DNA from: Alternaria dauci
Lineage: Eukaryota > Ascomycota > Dothideomycetes > Pleosporales > Pleosporaceae
Direction: 5' to 3'
NCBI RefSeq assembly: GCF_042100115.1
Contig: NC_091274.1
Span: 3,100,001 to 3,164,000 of the forward strand
DNA length: 64,000 bases
Below, piece by piece: positions 1 to 10,863 of the stretch; the stretch's first letter is position 1; each line of letters begins with the position of its first letter. The translations under genes and the position numbers were made by a program. The notes below the pieces were generated by a model. It did no database searches. It was not told the origin of the DNA and saw only the letters and a list, made by a program, of their open reading frames with translations.

Positions 1-480
1 CGGCGGCGGTTGCGAAGGGCGGCTGCAACGAAGAATCCAAGTCAGTATCGGCGCCAACAAAAGCGCTGATGCTGAGAAGCATGGTCGCCTCATCCTGGTA
101 CTTACAAATGGCGGAGGATGGCGTGTGTGTCGGAAGGTTGCTGCGAAAACCGCTGGGTCAGCCAACGCGCCAACAAGAGCCTCCAGCGTCCAAGAAAACG
201 TATCGCGTCGAGGCGGAATCACCAGGTGTAACGTCCGACCAGGACTGAGGTGTTGATAGCTTACCGTCTCGTCTCCAGTAGGCGCATAACTGCCGCAAAG
301 ACTCCAAGTTAGCCATATGCGCCAACAAAAGCCTCAGCGTCGAAATGAGATGTGTTGCGTCGAATCCAGGGCGCCAGGTGCAACGCGTAGCCAAAGTCCG
401 GGTCTCGGTAACTTACTACTATCACATGTCTTCAGTGTCCGGCGTTTGCTGGAGAAAAGACCGAGTCAGCGGTTGATCCA
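1..480. repeat. Degenerate tandem repeat (about 150-bp unit)
   Basis: The motif GCGCCAACAARAGC recurs at 51, 167 and 319. The last two copies align over about 85 bases (roughly 159-243 and 311-395) with many substitutions, giving a period of 152 bases; the first copy is shorter and more diverged. No convincing gene lies here. It sits just beyond the 3' end of the minus-strand LINE ORF2, so it could be the element's 3' untranslated region or a subtelomere-like satellite. Confidence 0.5.
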
Positions 481-757
481 GAGTCCAGAGTAGAAGGCCC
501 AAGTACTTACTGACACACCACGTGCGTGCCAGCTGTGCTGAACATGGGCCTGGAGTGACTGTCAGTCACTGATTCCATGGCTTTTATTACCTTGTACATA
601 CTTACATAAGCCCGCGGTCACCTAGTTAGCGCTTCATCTCAAAAAAGTCTCCAAACGTGCTGTAACAACAAAAAAAAAAGTCTGCAAAGGCCGAAGCCAA
701 TAAGGATAAAAAGGTAGTATTGATGTGGCTAAGAAGCTATGAAACGTCGTCCCCGTT
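481..757. other. 3' flank of the LINE ORF2, no gene seen
   Basis: This is the region downstream of the minus-strand LINE stop codon. No poly-T run (the plus-strand image of a poly-A tail) ends the element here; the A-rich run near 670 is on the wrong strand for that. The 3' terminus of the element and its target-site duplication are therefore not placed. Confidence 0.4.
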
Positions 758-3700
758 TCACTCGATCCTACTAATGGTCCTTGTCCGGGGAAATTGGTAC
801 TTCTCTTTGTCCTTGACCGAGTCGAACTGAGAGAGGCCGAAGTATGCAATAGCATATGACGTAAAGAGCTCGACGTCCTCGTGCACGAACTTCTTGAAGT
901 CTTGATGTCCAGCGGCGGCGATCAGTGCTGGGAGATGAGATATGGTTTTCGGACATTCGAAGGTGAGATGCTTGAGAGTGTGCAGTGTAGCTCCACAAAG
1001 AGGACAGCTCATATCGGTGCTCTTGGTAACCACCCGGAGCACCGGATTCGTGTTCAATCCGATGTTGCCAGTCCGGATTTCTATAAGCAACGTTTGCTGT
1101 GCGGTATCCAATCCAACGTAAAGTGAAAGGCGGTGTTCCCCAGTCAGGATTTCATAGGCGGGATACTCTACCTTCAGATGGCCCCTTGGTTTCGCTACTT
1201 GCGTACGTCTCCAATGATCAAATAACCCTTTTGCCTTGTTGTAAATCTTCAACTGGTTGAAGTCCTTGATCCAGACCTTTCGCTTCGGGAGCTGAGTCCA
1301 TACACTTTCGAAGTCTTGTCCTTGGTAGCTCTTCTGTTGCTCATCGCGAATCTCTGCCACGCGGAGTCGAACAAGTTCGTTCATTTGTCTATGTGGATGG
1401 ACAGACGCCTTGGCGACACCCATCATAATCCTTGTTCTTCTGATGCGTGCATATTCCTCATCACCGTGATGAGAACACCGGTGGTTCATCGCGACCTCGT
1501 AAAGCTTCAACAGAATTGGAAAGACATGTAGCTCTTTCTGTATCAATTCCACGTTGGTACGCTTCCATGCCTTGGAGATGGCAAGTAGTATCTCGATTTG
1601 AAGCGACTGCAGAAGCTTCAAGGCGGGTGCGGAGATAACGAATTGGAACTTGTCGTGGCAAGGGTCATCGAAAGGGTCGTGGAGGAACCAAGCGGCGCAG
1701 GCGTATATGATCTTGGGAATGAGCTTGCCGTTGTAGAGTTGGAGGCGCTTCTCCAAAGTAACACCCCAAGTGGAACCAGAGAAACGCTGCATCGTCGCCA
1801 AGTCTTTGCGAATCCGATCGATCAGCTGACGAAGTATTAGCAGTTGTAGTAACGTTAAAGATTGAGATTAGCTTACGCTCAACACATGGGCTTCCCAAGT
1901 CAAGCGTCGGTCAAAGGTCACACCAAGAATCTTGATTGTCGGCTGGAGAATATCTTCTCTCTCCTTGGGGGTAAGATCTTCGAAGCCAATCATGGAAGGT
2001 AGCAAGTTATATCCTTTGTCTTTCTGCGGAGAGTAGGGCTTTGCAAAGTGCAATACGTGATACTTTGTCGGCGAAAAGTGTAAGTTGTTGTTGGCCGCCC
2101 ACACATAGAGCATGTCATGGATCCTCCCCATCACTCTGGCGTTGGCCTCATAGGTTGTTCCGGCGACGACAATGTATGTATCGTCGACATAAGAGAACAG
2201 CATAACATCCGGGTAGTCTTTGGCGAAATCCTCCAAGAGAGGAGCTGCGTATAGCAAGAAAAGCAGCGAAGAAAGCGGGCTTCCTTGAGGCACTCCTATT
2301 TCGATCCAGTATTCGTCACCATCGTAACCAGGAAGATGAATGAAGCTGCGTCGATCAGAGAGGAAAGACCATGTTATCTCAATGAGCCAATCAGGAATCC
2401 TTCTCTTGATCAATTCGGCCAACAGCTTGTTGCGATCGATGTGATCATACGCACCAGTGAGATCGAGGCCAAGCAGGCTTACCTTCTGACCTTTTGTCCA
2501 GCCAGTATAGATCTTGCTGGTGAGGAGCTCCAAGGACAAGGTAGTGCTTCGGCCCGGTGCACCGTACTGTACAGCAGGAAGTATGCCGGCATTTACAAGG
2601 AGATCCTTGTAGCGATCAGCCAAGATACGTTCTAGAAACTTCGCCATCGTGTTGAGAATTGCGATTGGCCGATAAGACTTCGGTAGTTCGGGCGGCTTCC
2701 CTGGCTTTAGAATGACAACAGTGATGCAATCTTTAAATTGATCGGGGTGAAGACGCAGATCGAGACAAGCCTGGAAGATCCATGAGAGAATGGGATCAAT
2801 CGCTTCGCAGCACATCTTGAAAGCCTCGTATGCAATGCCGTCGGTTCCATACGCTCTACGATATGGTGCAGACTTGATCAGGCGTCTTATCTCACCTTCT
2901 TTGAGCGACTGAGGAGAGAATTCGGTCTCCCGTTGAGGGTCCAAGAATGGTAACGGAAACCCTGGCCTTGCCGATGATGAAGCAGAAGTGGGAGGATGCG
3001 TGGCAGGAGGGCGCGCAGTGGGAGACGTGCTACTATCGTCTTGTTGAGAGCACTGTGAAAATATTAGTTGGTGCTGGTAGGGTATGGGACTTGTGCTCTG
3101 GATATACATACGTCCTTCTCGGTGGCAGTGGCATCGGCTGTCCTATTCCTGGGACCACCTTTCCACCTTGTGCAAGACCATATCGTCTCGGTGAAGCATT
3201 TGACCTTGGCGTCATTGTCCTTGAAGACTTGAGAGCCCACCTTGAACGCTGGAGTGTGAGTCATGGGCCGCGGTACCCCCCAGCTACTGGCTCGTTTGGC
3301 TAGAGAATGAATGCCTCTGGGACCGTTGGACATGCGCTCAGCCGACTTGCGCCAGTTCTTAGCCTTCTGCTTCGACGTCTTCGGAATAGAGGCCTGCTCA
3401 TGAGGGTTGTGCTCATATACACGTTGTATCGGTACAAGCTCCTCATTGGCTTCGTGCAAGATCTGGATTGTAGCATCCATGATACGCGAAAGGCTGGCAC
3501 GGTCGCTTACTGCAGGCAACTCGAGTTGCCGTGTGCACGCATGCACGAACTTCTCGTACTCTTCCTCGTTGGTCTTGTCCCACATGTAGCGCAAGCCGGC
3601 CTTGCGCTTCAAGTCCATGTTGATGGATAGTGAGGTGACTGCGTGATCGCTTTCGTACCCCTTCACATTGAGCATTCTCCATTCGGACTCCTTAGTTATA

Positions 3701-4801
3701 GCATCACTGACCAAGAAGAGGTCTAGTGTGCTGATCCAGCTGTTCTTGGTGCGTAGGCCACGACCGTAGGTGATCTTGCCTCTCTCATTCTTGCAATGCA
3801 TCGGGATAGCATCCATCTCTCTGACAAGTTCCACAGCTTCCGTGTGGGTCTTCTTGACTCCAGGGCCGCCCCATCTTTCATGCGTCCAGTTACTGTCGCC
3901 GACACAAACATGCACATCTCCCTCGTCATGACAAGGGGCCATGAGTGCCACTGGATCTAGGCGTTGGTCGTGGTTGTAGAAGTTGTGAATCGCAAGTGAA
4001 CCGTACTCCATGGGGATTCGCGCTGTTACAAGGATGCCGCAGTTGGGCTCGTTCTCCTTGGGATCGGGTTCGGAAATCTCCCATGATGGGATGGAACTGT
4101 GGACCAGAAAGGCAACCTTTGCCAGCTTCTTACGGCTTGGGTCTTCGTCAGCACCCTGTTGTTGAGACATGCCCTGCGCCTTCTGCTTTGCAGCTTCCAT
4201 CCTTGCGGCGATCTTCTGTTTTGCTTCATCCATAGCTTGCTTGTCGCAAGCTCTCGTGTACGGGGGCACATAAGGGAAGTAAGTTGGGCAGTCTTTTTCC
4301 GTCAAGGTTACAGGATTGCCTGCACCGTCATCTCCACGACACCATCTACCGTAGTTGCGCGGAAGTTGCCAAGCTAGCGAAAGCGGGGGGTCTTGGATGG
4401 CAATGACGTCGGGCGGTCTGGCCTGTGCCTGGATCCAGGTGAAGAGCTTCTTCCGACGTTCGTCTGAACCCTTCATCTGAACGGAGACGATGAGACACTT
4501 TCCGTCGTCGAGGACCTTGACTTGCAAGCCTTCCTCCTCCTCCCATTGCTTGGTAGTCTTGTGGTTGTTCCCTTTCTCCTTGTGCTTGGGTTGGTGCGGT
4601 TGGGCATCGTTGGCAGTCTTGTATATGAGCGTCAATGGACAAAATCTACTGTGTCGATTGTCGGCCACTCACTTTTACAAGGGCCTCCTGCAAGACAATG
4701 TCAGTAACTCCAGGCCTGGTGAATGGGGCGCTCGTACTTACCTTCTTCTTTCTCTTCTTCGCCTTCCCTTTCTCCTTCGACTGCTCACCGGATTCCGACA
4801 T
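758..4801 (-). CDS. LINE ORF2: endonuclease-reverse transcriptase with introns
   Basis: Non-LTR retrotransposon polyprotein. Proposed exons: 4801-4742, 4687-4673, 4617-3112, 3052-1877 and 1825-758, about 1,274 residues. All four introns (4741-4688, 4672-4618, 3111-3053, 1876-1826) start GTAAGT/GTGAGT/GTATGT/GTAAGC, end in AG and preserve the frame exactly. The ATG at 4801 opens a Lys-rich leader. An apurinic-type endonuclease domain follows, with VCVGDSNW and a YESDHAV motif; the usual IQEP is IQDPP here. The reverse transcriptase shows YRPIAILN, GLDLTGAYDHID, GVPQGSPLSSLLF and FSYVDD. The C-terminus carries a CPLC...H...C zinc finger; I see no RNase H domain. The family role is nicking the target and copying its RNA by target-primed reverse transcription. 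Retained introns and the intact frame are unusual next to a mutated relic elsewhere in the window. Confidence 0.85.
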
Positions 4802-5840
4802 AGCTACAGCGAGCTACTTCAGAACATCGCCAGCCTCATGGCAGATGAGCCGAATGCGTCACGTCGAGCTGTGAATGAGCTGGTTTGCCACGGTGGCAAT
4901 AGGAATAACGCCATTGAGTCTGCTGGAGGTCGGGGCTTGGTGGTGCAACTGTCATAAATTTGGTGCTTGATTCAACGGCAGGATCGTAATGATTCTGGTA
5001 GCATTCCGCTGGAGGCTGCCGTTTGCCCACCGTTGGGTGCTTATTATGTGCGAAGGCGAGTGGGGCAATGTGGGGTGGCGATATGGAGCAGCGCGCATCG
5101 CGCAGTCACACGTACCAACACCATCTATGTCGATGTCTGCCTGAGCTTCTACGAGTATGGGAACGGTCCTTGGCTGTCAGAGTTGTAGCGGTGAGTTGGC
5201 CTGGACGCCAGCGGTACGAGTAACGGCCTAGATGCACATGCAAGAAGGGACGGCACACCGGAATATCGCGTCGCAACTGCGGCCGTTGCCAAGCCACTTA
5301 CCGGAACGGGAAAATCGGGCCAGTCCCAAGCGAGCTCCGTTTAACACTCTACGACATCAGAACAACGGCGTTCTTAGAAAATTGATAGAAGAGATTGCAA
5401 CGAAATCTTCTCCACGTAATATACTGAACAGCTTCGAAAAGAAAAAAAAAGAGCATCTTCATCTGTAGTGCTGCGCTGTACAACATGTGTTACACCTAGG
5501 CATGTTGAGTTTTTCATTTTTGCGGACTCATGCGAGAGCTACAGGGTTTCGCACACCATCGAGAAATCTCTTCAGACGTGTCAAATATTGCCCATTCTTG
5601 CCACATGGCTAAGTTTCGCGTACTAACTAGGTGTGCACAGTGGGAACAGAGATGGATACTCAGGGTCTCAAGGTCCCCCCACCATCACTAACTCGTAGTC
5701 AGCCTCACCGTCACTTAGTAGTGTGAGACAAGCTACTCGTAAGGCTCAATTGTTTCCATTGTTCCCTGGCACCCAAAAGTAAACAAAATTCTCGCAGACC
5801 ACCTGAGCATCGACGCCGGCGTGCCCCCGTTCCTACCGAT
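4802..5840. promoter_or_regulatory. Spacer between divergent LINE ORF2 and ORF1-like genes
   Basis: About 1 kb between the two start codons with no convincing ORF. It must hold the 5' leaders of both transcripts and either a bidirectional promoter or the junction of two insertions. No clear TATA box, terminal repeat or target-site duplication was found. Confidence 0.4.
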
Positions 5841-8214
5841 ATGTCTGATCAAGATGCCTCAATGCCCGATCTTGCCGAAGAGTCTACCGTGGAATTTGCG
5901 ACGGCAGCTGCATACCCGCTAGAAAACCCTCTTGCTGGACCTGCCAACGAAATACAAAGGCAAATCATGCAAATTCTACCTTCTGTTCTTGAGGTAGTCC
6001 TGAAAGACCAGCTGGCCGACTTTTTGCAGCAAAGCCTGGCAACCATAGAGACGAAGGTGCAAGAAAGTATGAGTCCAATCCTCACGGGGTTCAAGGCCGA
6101 AGTCAATCGCCTCGACAAGACAGCCGATAGAATGGATACAGGCCGTGTATCGGCACCCAAGCGTTCCCTGGACTCCATCATGCCGAAGATTGCTATCAAA
6201 CTCCAAGGCAAAGATTTCGACAAAATGCAGGGCATGACAAAGAAGCAGATCTTGCGCAGCCTGCACGGGCTCCCACATCCAGCTTGCAGGGCTATACGAG
6301 TTGCCAGACTTAGGGTTGGCCAGCGCGACCTTATACTCGAGACCGATTCGTGGCCAGCATACCAGGAACTGAGCAAGCCGAGCATCATCGCTGATATGAC
6401 GCAAAAGCTCGACCTCGATAACTTGGGATCAACGATGAAGCACGAAGTGTTCTGGGTCGTCCTGACCGAGTGGAGTTTTGAACAGGGATACTTGGACAAA
6501 TGTCAAAGCCACATTGAGGAGTGGAAGGAGAATACTGGCCTCAAGATCAAGAAGGTCAAGTATGAGAATGGAAGACTGCTCTGGGGTTTCGCCGAAGCTT
6601 CCCACGCCATTCAGGCATGTTCGAAGCCTCTGTTTTTCAGTGGGGACCGCGCAATAGCCATGTCAGCCCCCTGTATTCTTCTGCATCATTTTTATCCTAA
6701 CTAGCGTTAGGGCTTTCGATATAAGGGCCAACCCCATGTGGTGCCGGCAATGTGCTTTCCCGGGCCACACCTCTTTCGATCCTTGCTGCGAATATCACGG
6801 AGTCAAGGACCACCCCTGGCCTTGTTTGATCTGCGGCGACCTGAAGGGTCATTCCAAGGAATGGGCGGAATCTCATGACTGTCCGAACAAATCAAATAAG
6901 GCGATCTGGGTGTGCATCAGCTGCAAGAGGGAAGGATTGCAAGATACAAACCATCGTACAGATTGGTGGAAGTGTCCTTCTGAAGTCGCACAAGCCCACA
7001 TGAAGGCATGCAGACTACTCCTGAATGCTCTTCCGTCATGGGCAGTCCATGTCAAGTTTCCTACCATTCAGCAGATGAAAGAGTCTATCGAGAAGAACGT
7101 AAGCTACAAAACCGCAACCGGAGCCAACACCCAAGGCACGAACACAGCCAGTCAGGGTAATGATAGCAATGGAGCAGCTGTTGATGCCGGCAGCACGGTA
7201 CCCCGTATCGTGAACCGACAAACGATGACTAAGAAGCAACAAGCCGATGCAGCTGCCGCTGAAACAGGAAACCCTGGATCGAGCAGTGCGAACACCCTTC
7301 AAGGAGGGTCAGCAGAGACAGCGATATTGGTGTCGAGCCAGGGAACAATGCAACAGCCCGGTACAAATTTGAGCCAATTGAATGGTTTCGCAGCATCTTT
7401 TTCCCCCGCTGCCCACTCGAGTGGCGATTTGGTACAAGCCAACATGAGCAGGTATTTCCCGTCCATGAGCAATACTAACGCCACTTTCCCATCCGAGGGA
7501 GCTTCAAGCGGCAGCATTTTTCAAACACCCCAAAGACCCTCGTCCATTGCCCCAGCCTCGCAAACCTACACACCAATCGGCTCATCCGTGCATCGAGATG
7601 TAAGCCCGAGAAAGAAAACGAAAGTAGGTGAGGATAACAGTGAGACCCGCATTCCTGGTCTACATCACACCGGTAGCTTTGGCGTCGATGATGACTACGC
7701 CAGCCCTGATTACGGAAGGAGGAGGGTACCAGGGAGTACATCGCCTACCAAAACGGCGCCGGTTGGATCCACACAGACGACGGAGCCTGTGCGTTCAATA
7801 GGCCGACCAAAACCGTCAACGATCAGGCCCATTGGAAGCGGGAGTCAACGATTAGAGGATGCAGTGTCTACCCAACGTGGTAGAAGCGACGCAGCTGCAA
7901 CCGTAGGTCTGGGGCCCATTGGCAGGAGTGTTAGGCAAGCAAGCTTCGCGCCGGGTCATGAGGATAATTCGGATATGATGTCGGAGGCCTCAGCCGATAT
8001 GGATATCGGTGACGGTAGTAGTTCAGAGGACGGTAGCGATGAAGAAGACGCTGGCAGTGAAGATAAAGAGAGCGGTGAGGTTGACGACAGCGTCCTGGGT
8101 GATGAGGATGAGGATATGGACTCGGATACGGATACTGTTAAAGGCGGCAACGATTCGGACGACGAAGATGTGGCGGTGAGTGGAGACATGGGTAAAGGCA
8201 AGGCCAAGGCGTGA
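5841..8214 (+). CDS. LINE ORF1/gag-like protein with Cys/His knuckles and acidic tail
   Basis: The ATG at 5841 begins an ORF to about 6661. A second ORF, in a different frame, continues to 8214. Removing 6662-6710 (49 nt, GT...CTAAC...TAG) joins them into about 774 residues, though the donor (GTCAGC) is weak, so a frameshift is an alternative. The N-terminal third is helical and polar. Just after the join come three Cys/His clusters (CRQC..., CLICGDLKGH..., CISCKREG...H...C), like the zinc knuckles of LINE ORF1/gag proteins that bind the element RNA. A long Ser/Gln/Asn-rich middle follows, then an Asp/Glu-rich tail of roughly 90 residues ending in GKGKAKA. The protein lies opposite in strand to ORF2. 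A host gene derived from gag is the main alternative. Confidence 0.6.
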
Positions 8215-9390
8215 GTACTAGACGCGAGGGCAAGGTCATACAAAGGATAGGGCATAGCAGGTACTGGGAAAGGTTTAAAGAAAGCTAAATAGAAACACAC
8301 ACGGTAACGTGAGGTTATGAATTTACATGCTGTATGTCTTGTATAGGTACTTAAAAGACTTGCTTTCTTCGATCAAGATGTTTTGTGGATGCTTCAACCA
8401 CTATGATCCATTGGAATTCTTCCCGCTAAGACTTGTTTACTTACAAGGTGTCGTGCGCCCATGTACGCTGGCAAAGAGGTTGAAGTTGGGGTTGTGTCAC
8501 CTGGAAAGGAGACTACTAGGCCGTAATGGTTCAGACTAGGGTCAACTCAGCTTAGTACTTGCCTACCCAGGCGACCCAACCCTGATCCAACCCGAACCCT
8601 GAGCCAACCTCAACCCATTTGCCAGTGAACACACGTGATCACTGTATTGTCTCTACGTTGCCGTATCCACAAAACCAATTGCGTTGTTCTTCATGGTATC
8701 TCACGCTTCATTACTTATTCACTACGAAACATATCATATGCCCAATGCCCAGTATGCAGTCATGGTATACGAAAACTGTGACGAGCCCTCGATGCATGCC
8801 AAAGTCAACCTTGGAAGTAATCATCCCATACATGCGCTGCCCGTCGCAAGACACTAGGTGACAACATGCTAAGGACTGTGAATATGGATAATCATGACAA
8901 CGACGGTGAAGCAACAACGCGGCGCAAGGTTGCTTTTCCGTACACAGCGGGTGTCTGGCAAAGTTAATGGAGTCCCATAGCCATATAGTTATAGCATCCG
9001 TATCAAACGCGCTCGATACGGTACAAGTTTAGGCCGAAATGATGACTTTTCGTAGTCTGGCTCGCTCTTCCGGTAGTTTCTCGGGCCATACCTAATATGA
9101 GTTCCCCGACAACGAGGATGCTGATGTGATCTTAGCTCTTGAGCGTCGATTGCGCGCCTGCAGGTTAGAGTGACGTTCATCTCGGGGGTGGAAACGGAAA
9201 GCGGAATCGCGCCGGTCCGTTTCCGAAAGTTTGTCTACTGGCCATAGCGCGCTGTGTCGAGGTGGCCAATACGTAGAGAGCGATGCCAAGCAGGGTTGAT
9301 TGTCGATAAAGAACTGCGCCGCACACCATTCTTCCCATCTCGCTTTTAGTCCAACAAATTTTCATCTCCTCATATCCAGAGCTCGCAAAT
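8215..9390. other. Intergenic, no gene seen
   Basis: No ORF here has coding character. Around 8568-8625 there is a short C/A-rich stretch with repeated AACCC/AACCT words, loosely telomere-like but not a regular repeat. The 3' end of the ORF1-like transcript should fall in the first few hundred bases. Confidence 0.4.
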
Positions 9391-10401
9391 ATGGCACCGA
9401 GGCCCAATCGAATCGTCTTAAATGGTCGCATTCGTGAAGATCTGTTGTATCAACTGCGCTGGAACTACGCTGGTAAATGGGTCAGGGTTAGGTCAGGGTT
9501 AGGTTAGATTTGTTAGACCCTAACCTAACTATAACCTCTAACCTATAAAATTAGCGCTAGAGGCGGGTATAGGTTAGGTTAGGGTAGTTAAAGCGTAGGT
9601 TAAGATTAGGTATAGTATACCTAAATATACCTAAATATACCTACCTCTTTATAGGGGATTATTACATATAATTATAGCTTACCTATAACCTAACCTTATA
9701 CCTACACTCCTACTACCCTAACCTAACCTATACCTACGCTAAAGTATACCTTAACATAACCCTATACCTACGCTTTAACTACGCTAACCTAACTCCAACC
9801 TACAGCTAGGTACACTATACCCATTTACCAGCGTAGCTGGAACGTCTTGGCTACTTTGGACGAAATCGAAATCCGGACGGGACCTTGCGATCAGACGACC
9901 AACGTACCTCTTTTTGGCCATCATCTGGCTAATGAGTCTATCGCCAATCCACCGTTCAGCTGAATTGATGAGGTGTGCATTGCCGAGTGCCTGGATAGAG
10001 TGGACGAGCGCCTTGAAGAGGAGTATCGGTATAAGCCACCACCTGCTTTGACTATCGACAATGATGACGGCAGTCCAATCACACTAGGGCAGTTTGTCAC
10101 TGAAGTACACGCATACTTCAACCTTCACGTGGAAGAGCTCAAGCGGGCCAAGGGCGAGTTGTATGGGAGAGTCAGCGTGGCCGAGGACGACACTATGGTC
10201 AGCACCATCAGCGACGAGCCTTACCTACCCCCCAACATTGGCTTCGTCTTCTGGAGAGTTCACGCGATACAAATTGGTCAGATTGTGCGTTTCAGTACCC
10301 AAGTTTTTACCGAGGGAGAGCATTTTCGTACAGCGGATCGGTTTTGGGCCTCACAACTAATGGTGGCTCAAAGCCGTGAGCGGTCGCGCGAGGATCTGTA
10401 G
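9391..10401 (+). pseudogene. Unknown gene interrupted by a MITE and a stop codon
   Basis: The ATG at 9391 opens a frame (start MAPRPNRIVLNGRIRED) that runs into the MITE at 9466. If the MITE and one copy of its 8-bp duplication (378 bases, a multiple of three) are skipped, the same frame resumes at 9844, meets TGA at 9961-9963, and continues open to the stop at 10401 (DRVDERLEEEYRYKPPP..., about 145 further codons). The uninterrupted product would be about 210 residues. I do not recognise the family. Two independent lesions make a pseudogene the simplest reading. The TGA could come from CGA or CAA by one or two transitions. Confidence 0.55.
9466..9835. mobile_element. 370-bp foldback MITE, 17-bp TIRs, 8-bp TSD
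   Basis: The perfect terminal inverted repeat TACGCTGGTAAATGGGT lies at 9466-9482 and its complement at 9819-9835. The flanking duplication GCTGGAAC is exact at 9458-9465 and 9836-9843. An 8-bp duplication fits hAT-like transposases. The interior has no coding capacity and is full of TTAGGG/CCCTAA-related words. A 22-bp inverted repeat (9566-9587 against 9713-9734) adds foldback potential, and a short tandem of AAATATACCT lies near the centre. It is non-autonomous and was inserted into the gene at 9391. Confidence 0.9.
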
Positions 10402-10863
10402 CCGAGTATCGACAGTCTTACCGGAAAAGAGCGACACCGAGATAAGATCCTTCTCGGCCGATGTGCCCTTCCAGAGGTCAAACTATTACAGTACCCCAGT
10501 CTAGCCGCAGGATTAGGCGCGGACCGATAATATGTATATATTGTACAGTTACTACTAAGATATTCAAGACGGCAATACCTCTATCTTAGGCGCATACTTC
10601 TGCGCCCACTACGATGCATATCTTTGTTTTCATTCTCTTTGCGGACCTTACTCGAGCACAGTACAACCAACGATGGAACTGCTCTAGCCTGCATGCAGGT
10701 GGCTAGCTCTCTCACAGCACAAGTTCCATCGAACACAAGCGCCCATTCTGCATCCTTCGTACTCCGCTTTGTGAGATATAATAGCACAGAAGATCGTCGA
10801 GAAAATCTGCGCTGGGAATGGCTTGCCTTGCTTCCGTATGGCCTTGACCACGTCGCCCAACAC
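10402..10863. other. Intergenic, no gene seen
   Basis: Short stretch between the interrupted gene and the minus-strand F-box-like gene. It should hold their convergent 3' ends; no repeat or RNA gene was noticed. Confidence 0.4.

Larger units (their letters stand above)
758..8214. mobile_element. Head-to-head LINE-like locus (ORF2 minus, ORF1-like plus)
   Basis: Two retroelement-type genes diverge from a roughly 1-kb spacer. A Tad1/LINE-type endonuclease-reverse transcriptase runs left on the minus strand (4801-758) and a gag-like zinc-knuckle gene runs right on the plus strand (5841-8214). In an ordinary LINE both ORFs lie in tandem on one strand, so the right half is inverted relative to the left. 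Both halves appear open and both seem to contain short GT-AG introns. Ends, target-site duplications and poly-A are not identified, so treating the pair as one unit is inference. Two separate, oppositely inserted partial elements would look the same. Confidence 0.5.

Noticed and set aside
8568..8625. Telomere-like AACCC/AACCT stretch
   Set aside because: Irregular spacing and no TIR or duplication; treated as low-complexity DNA, unlike the MITE at 9466.
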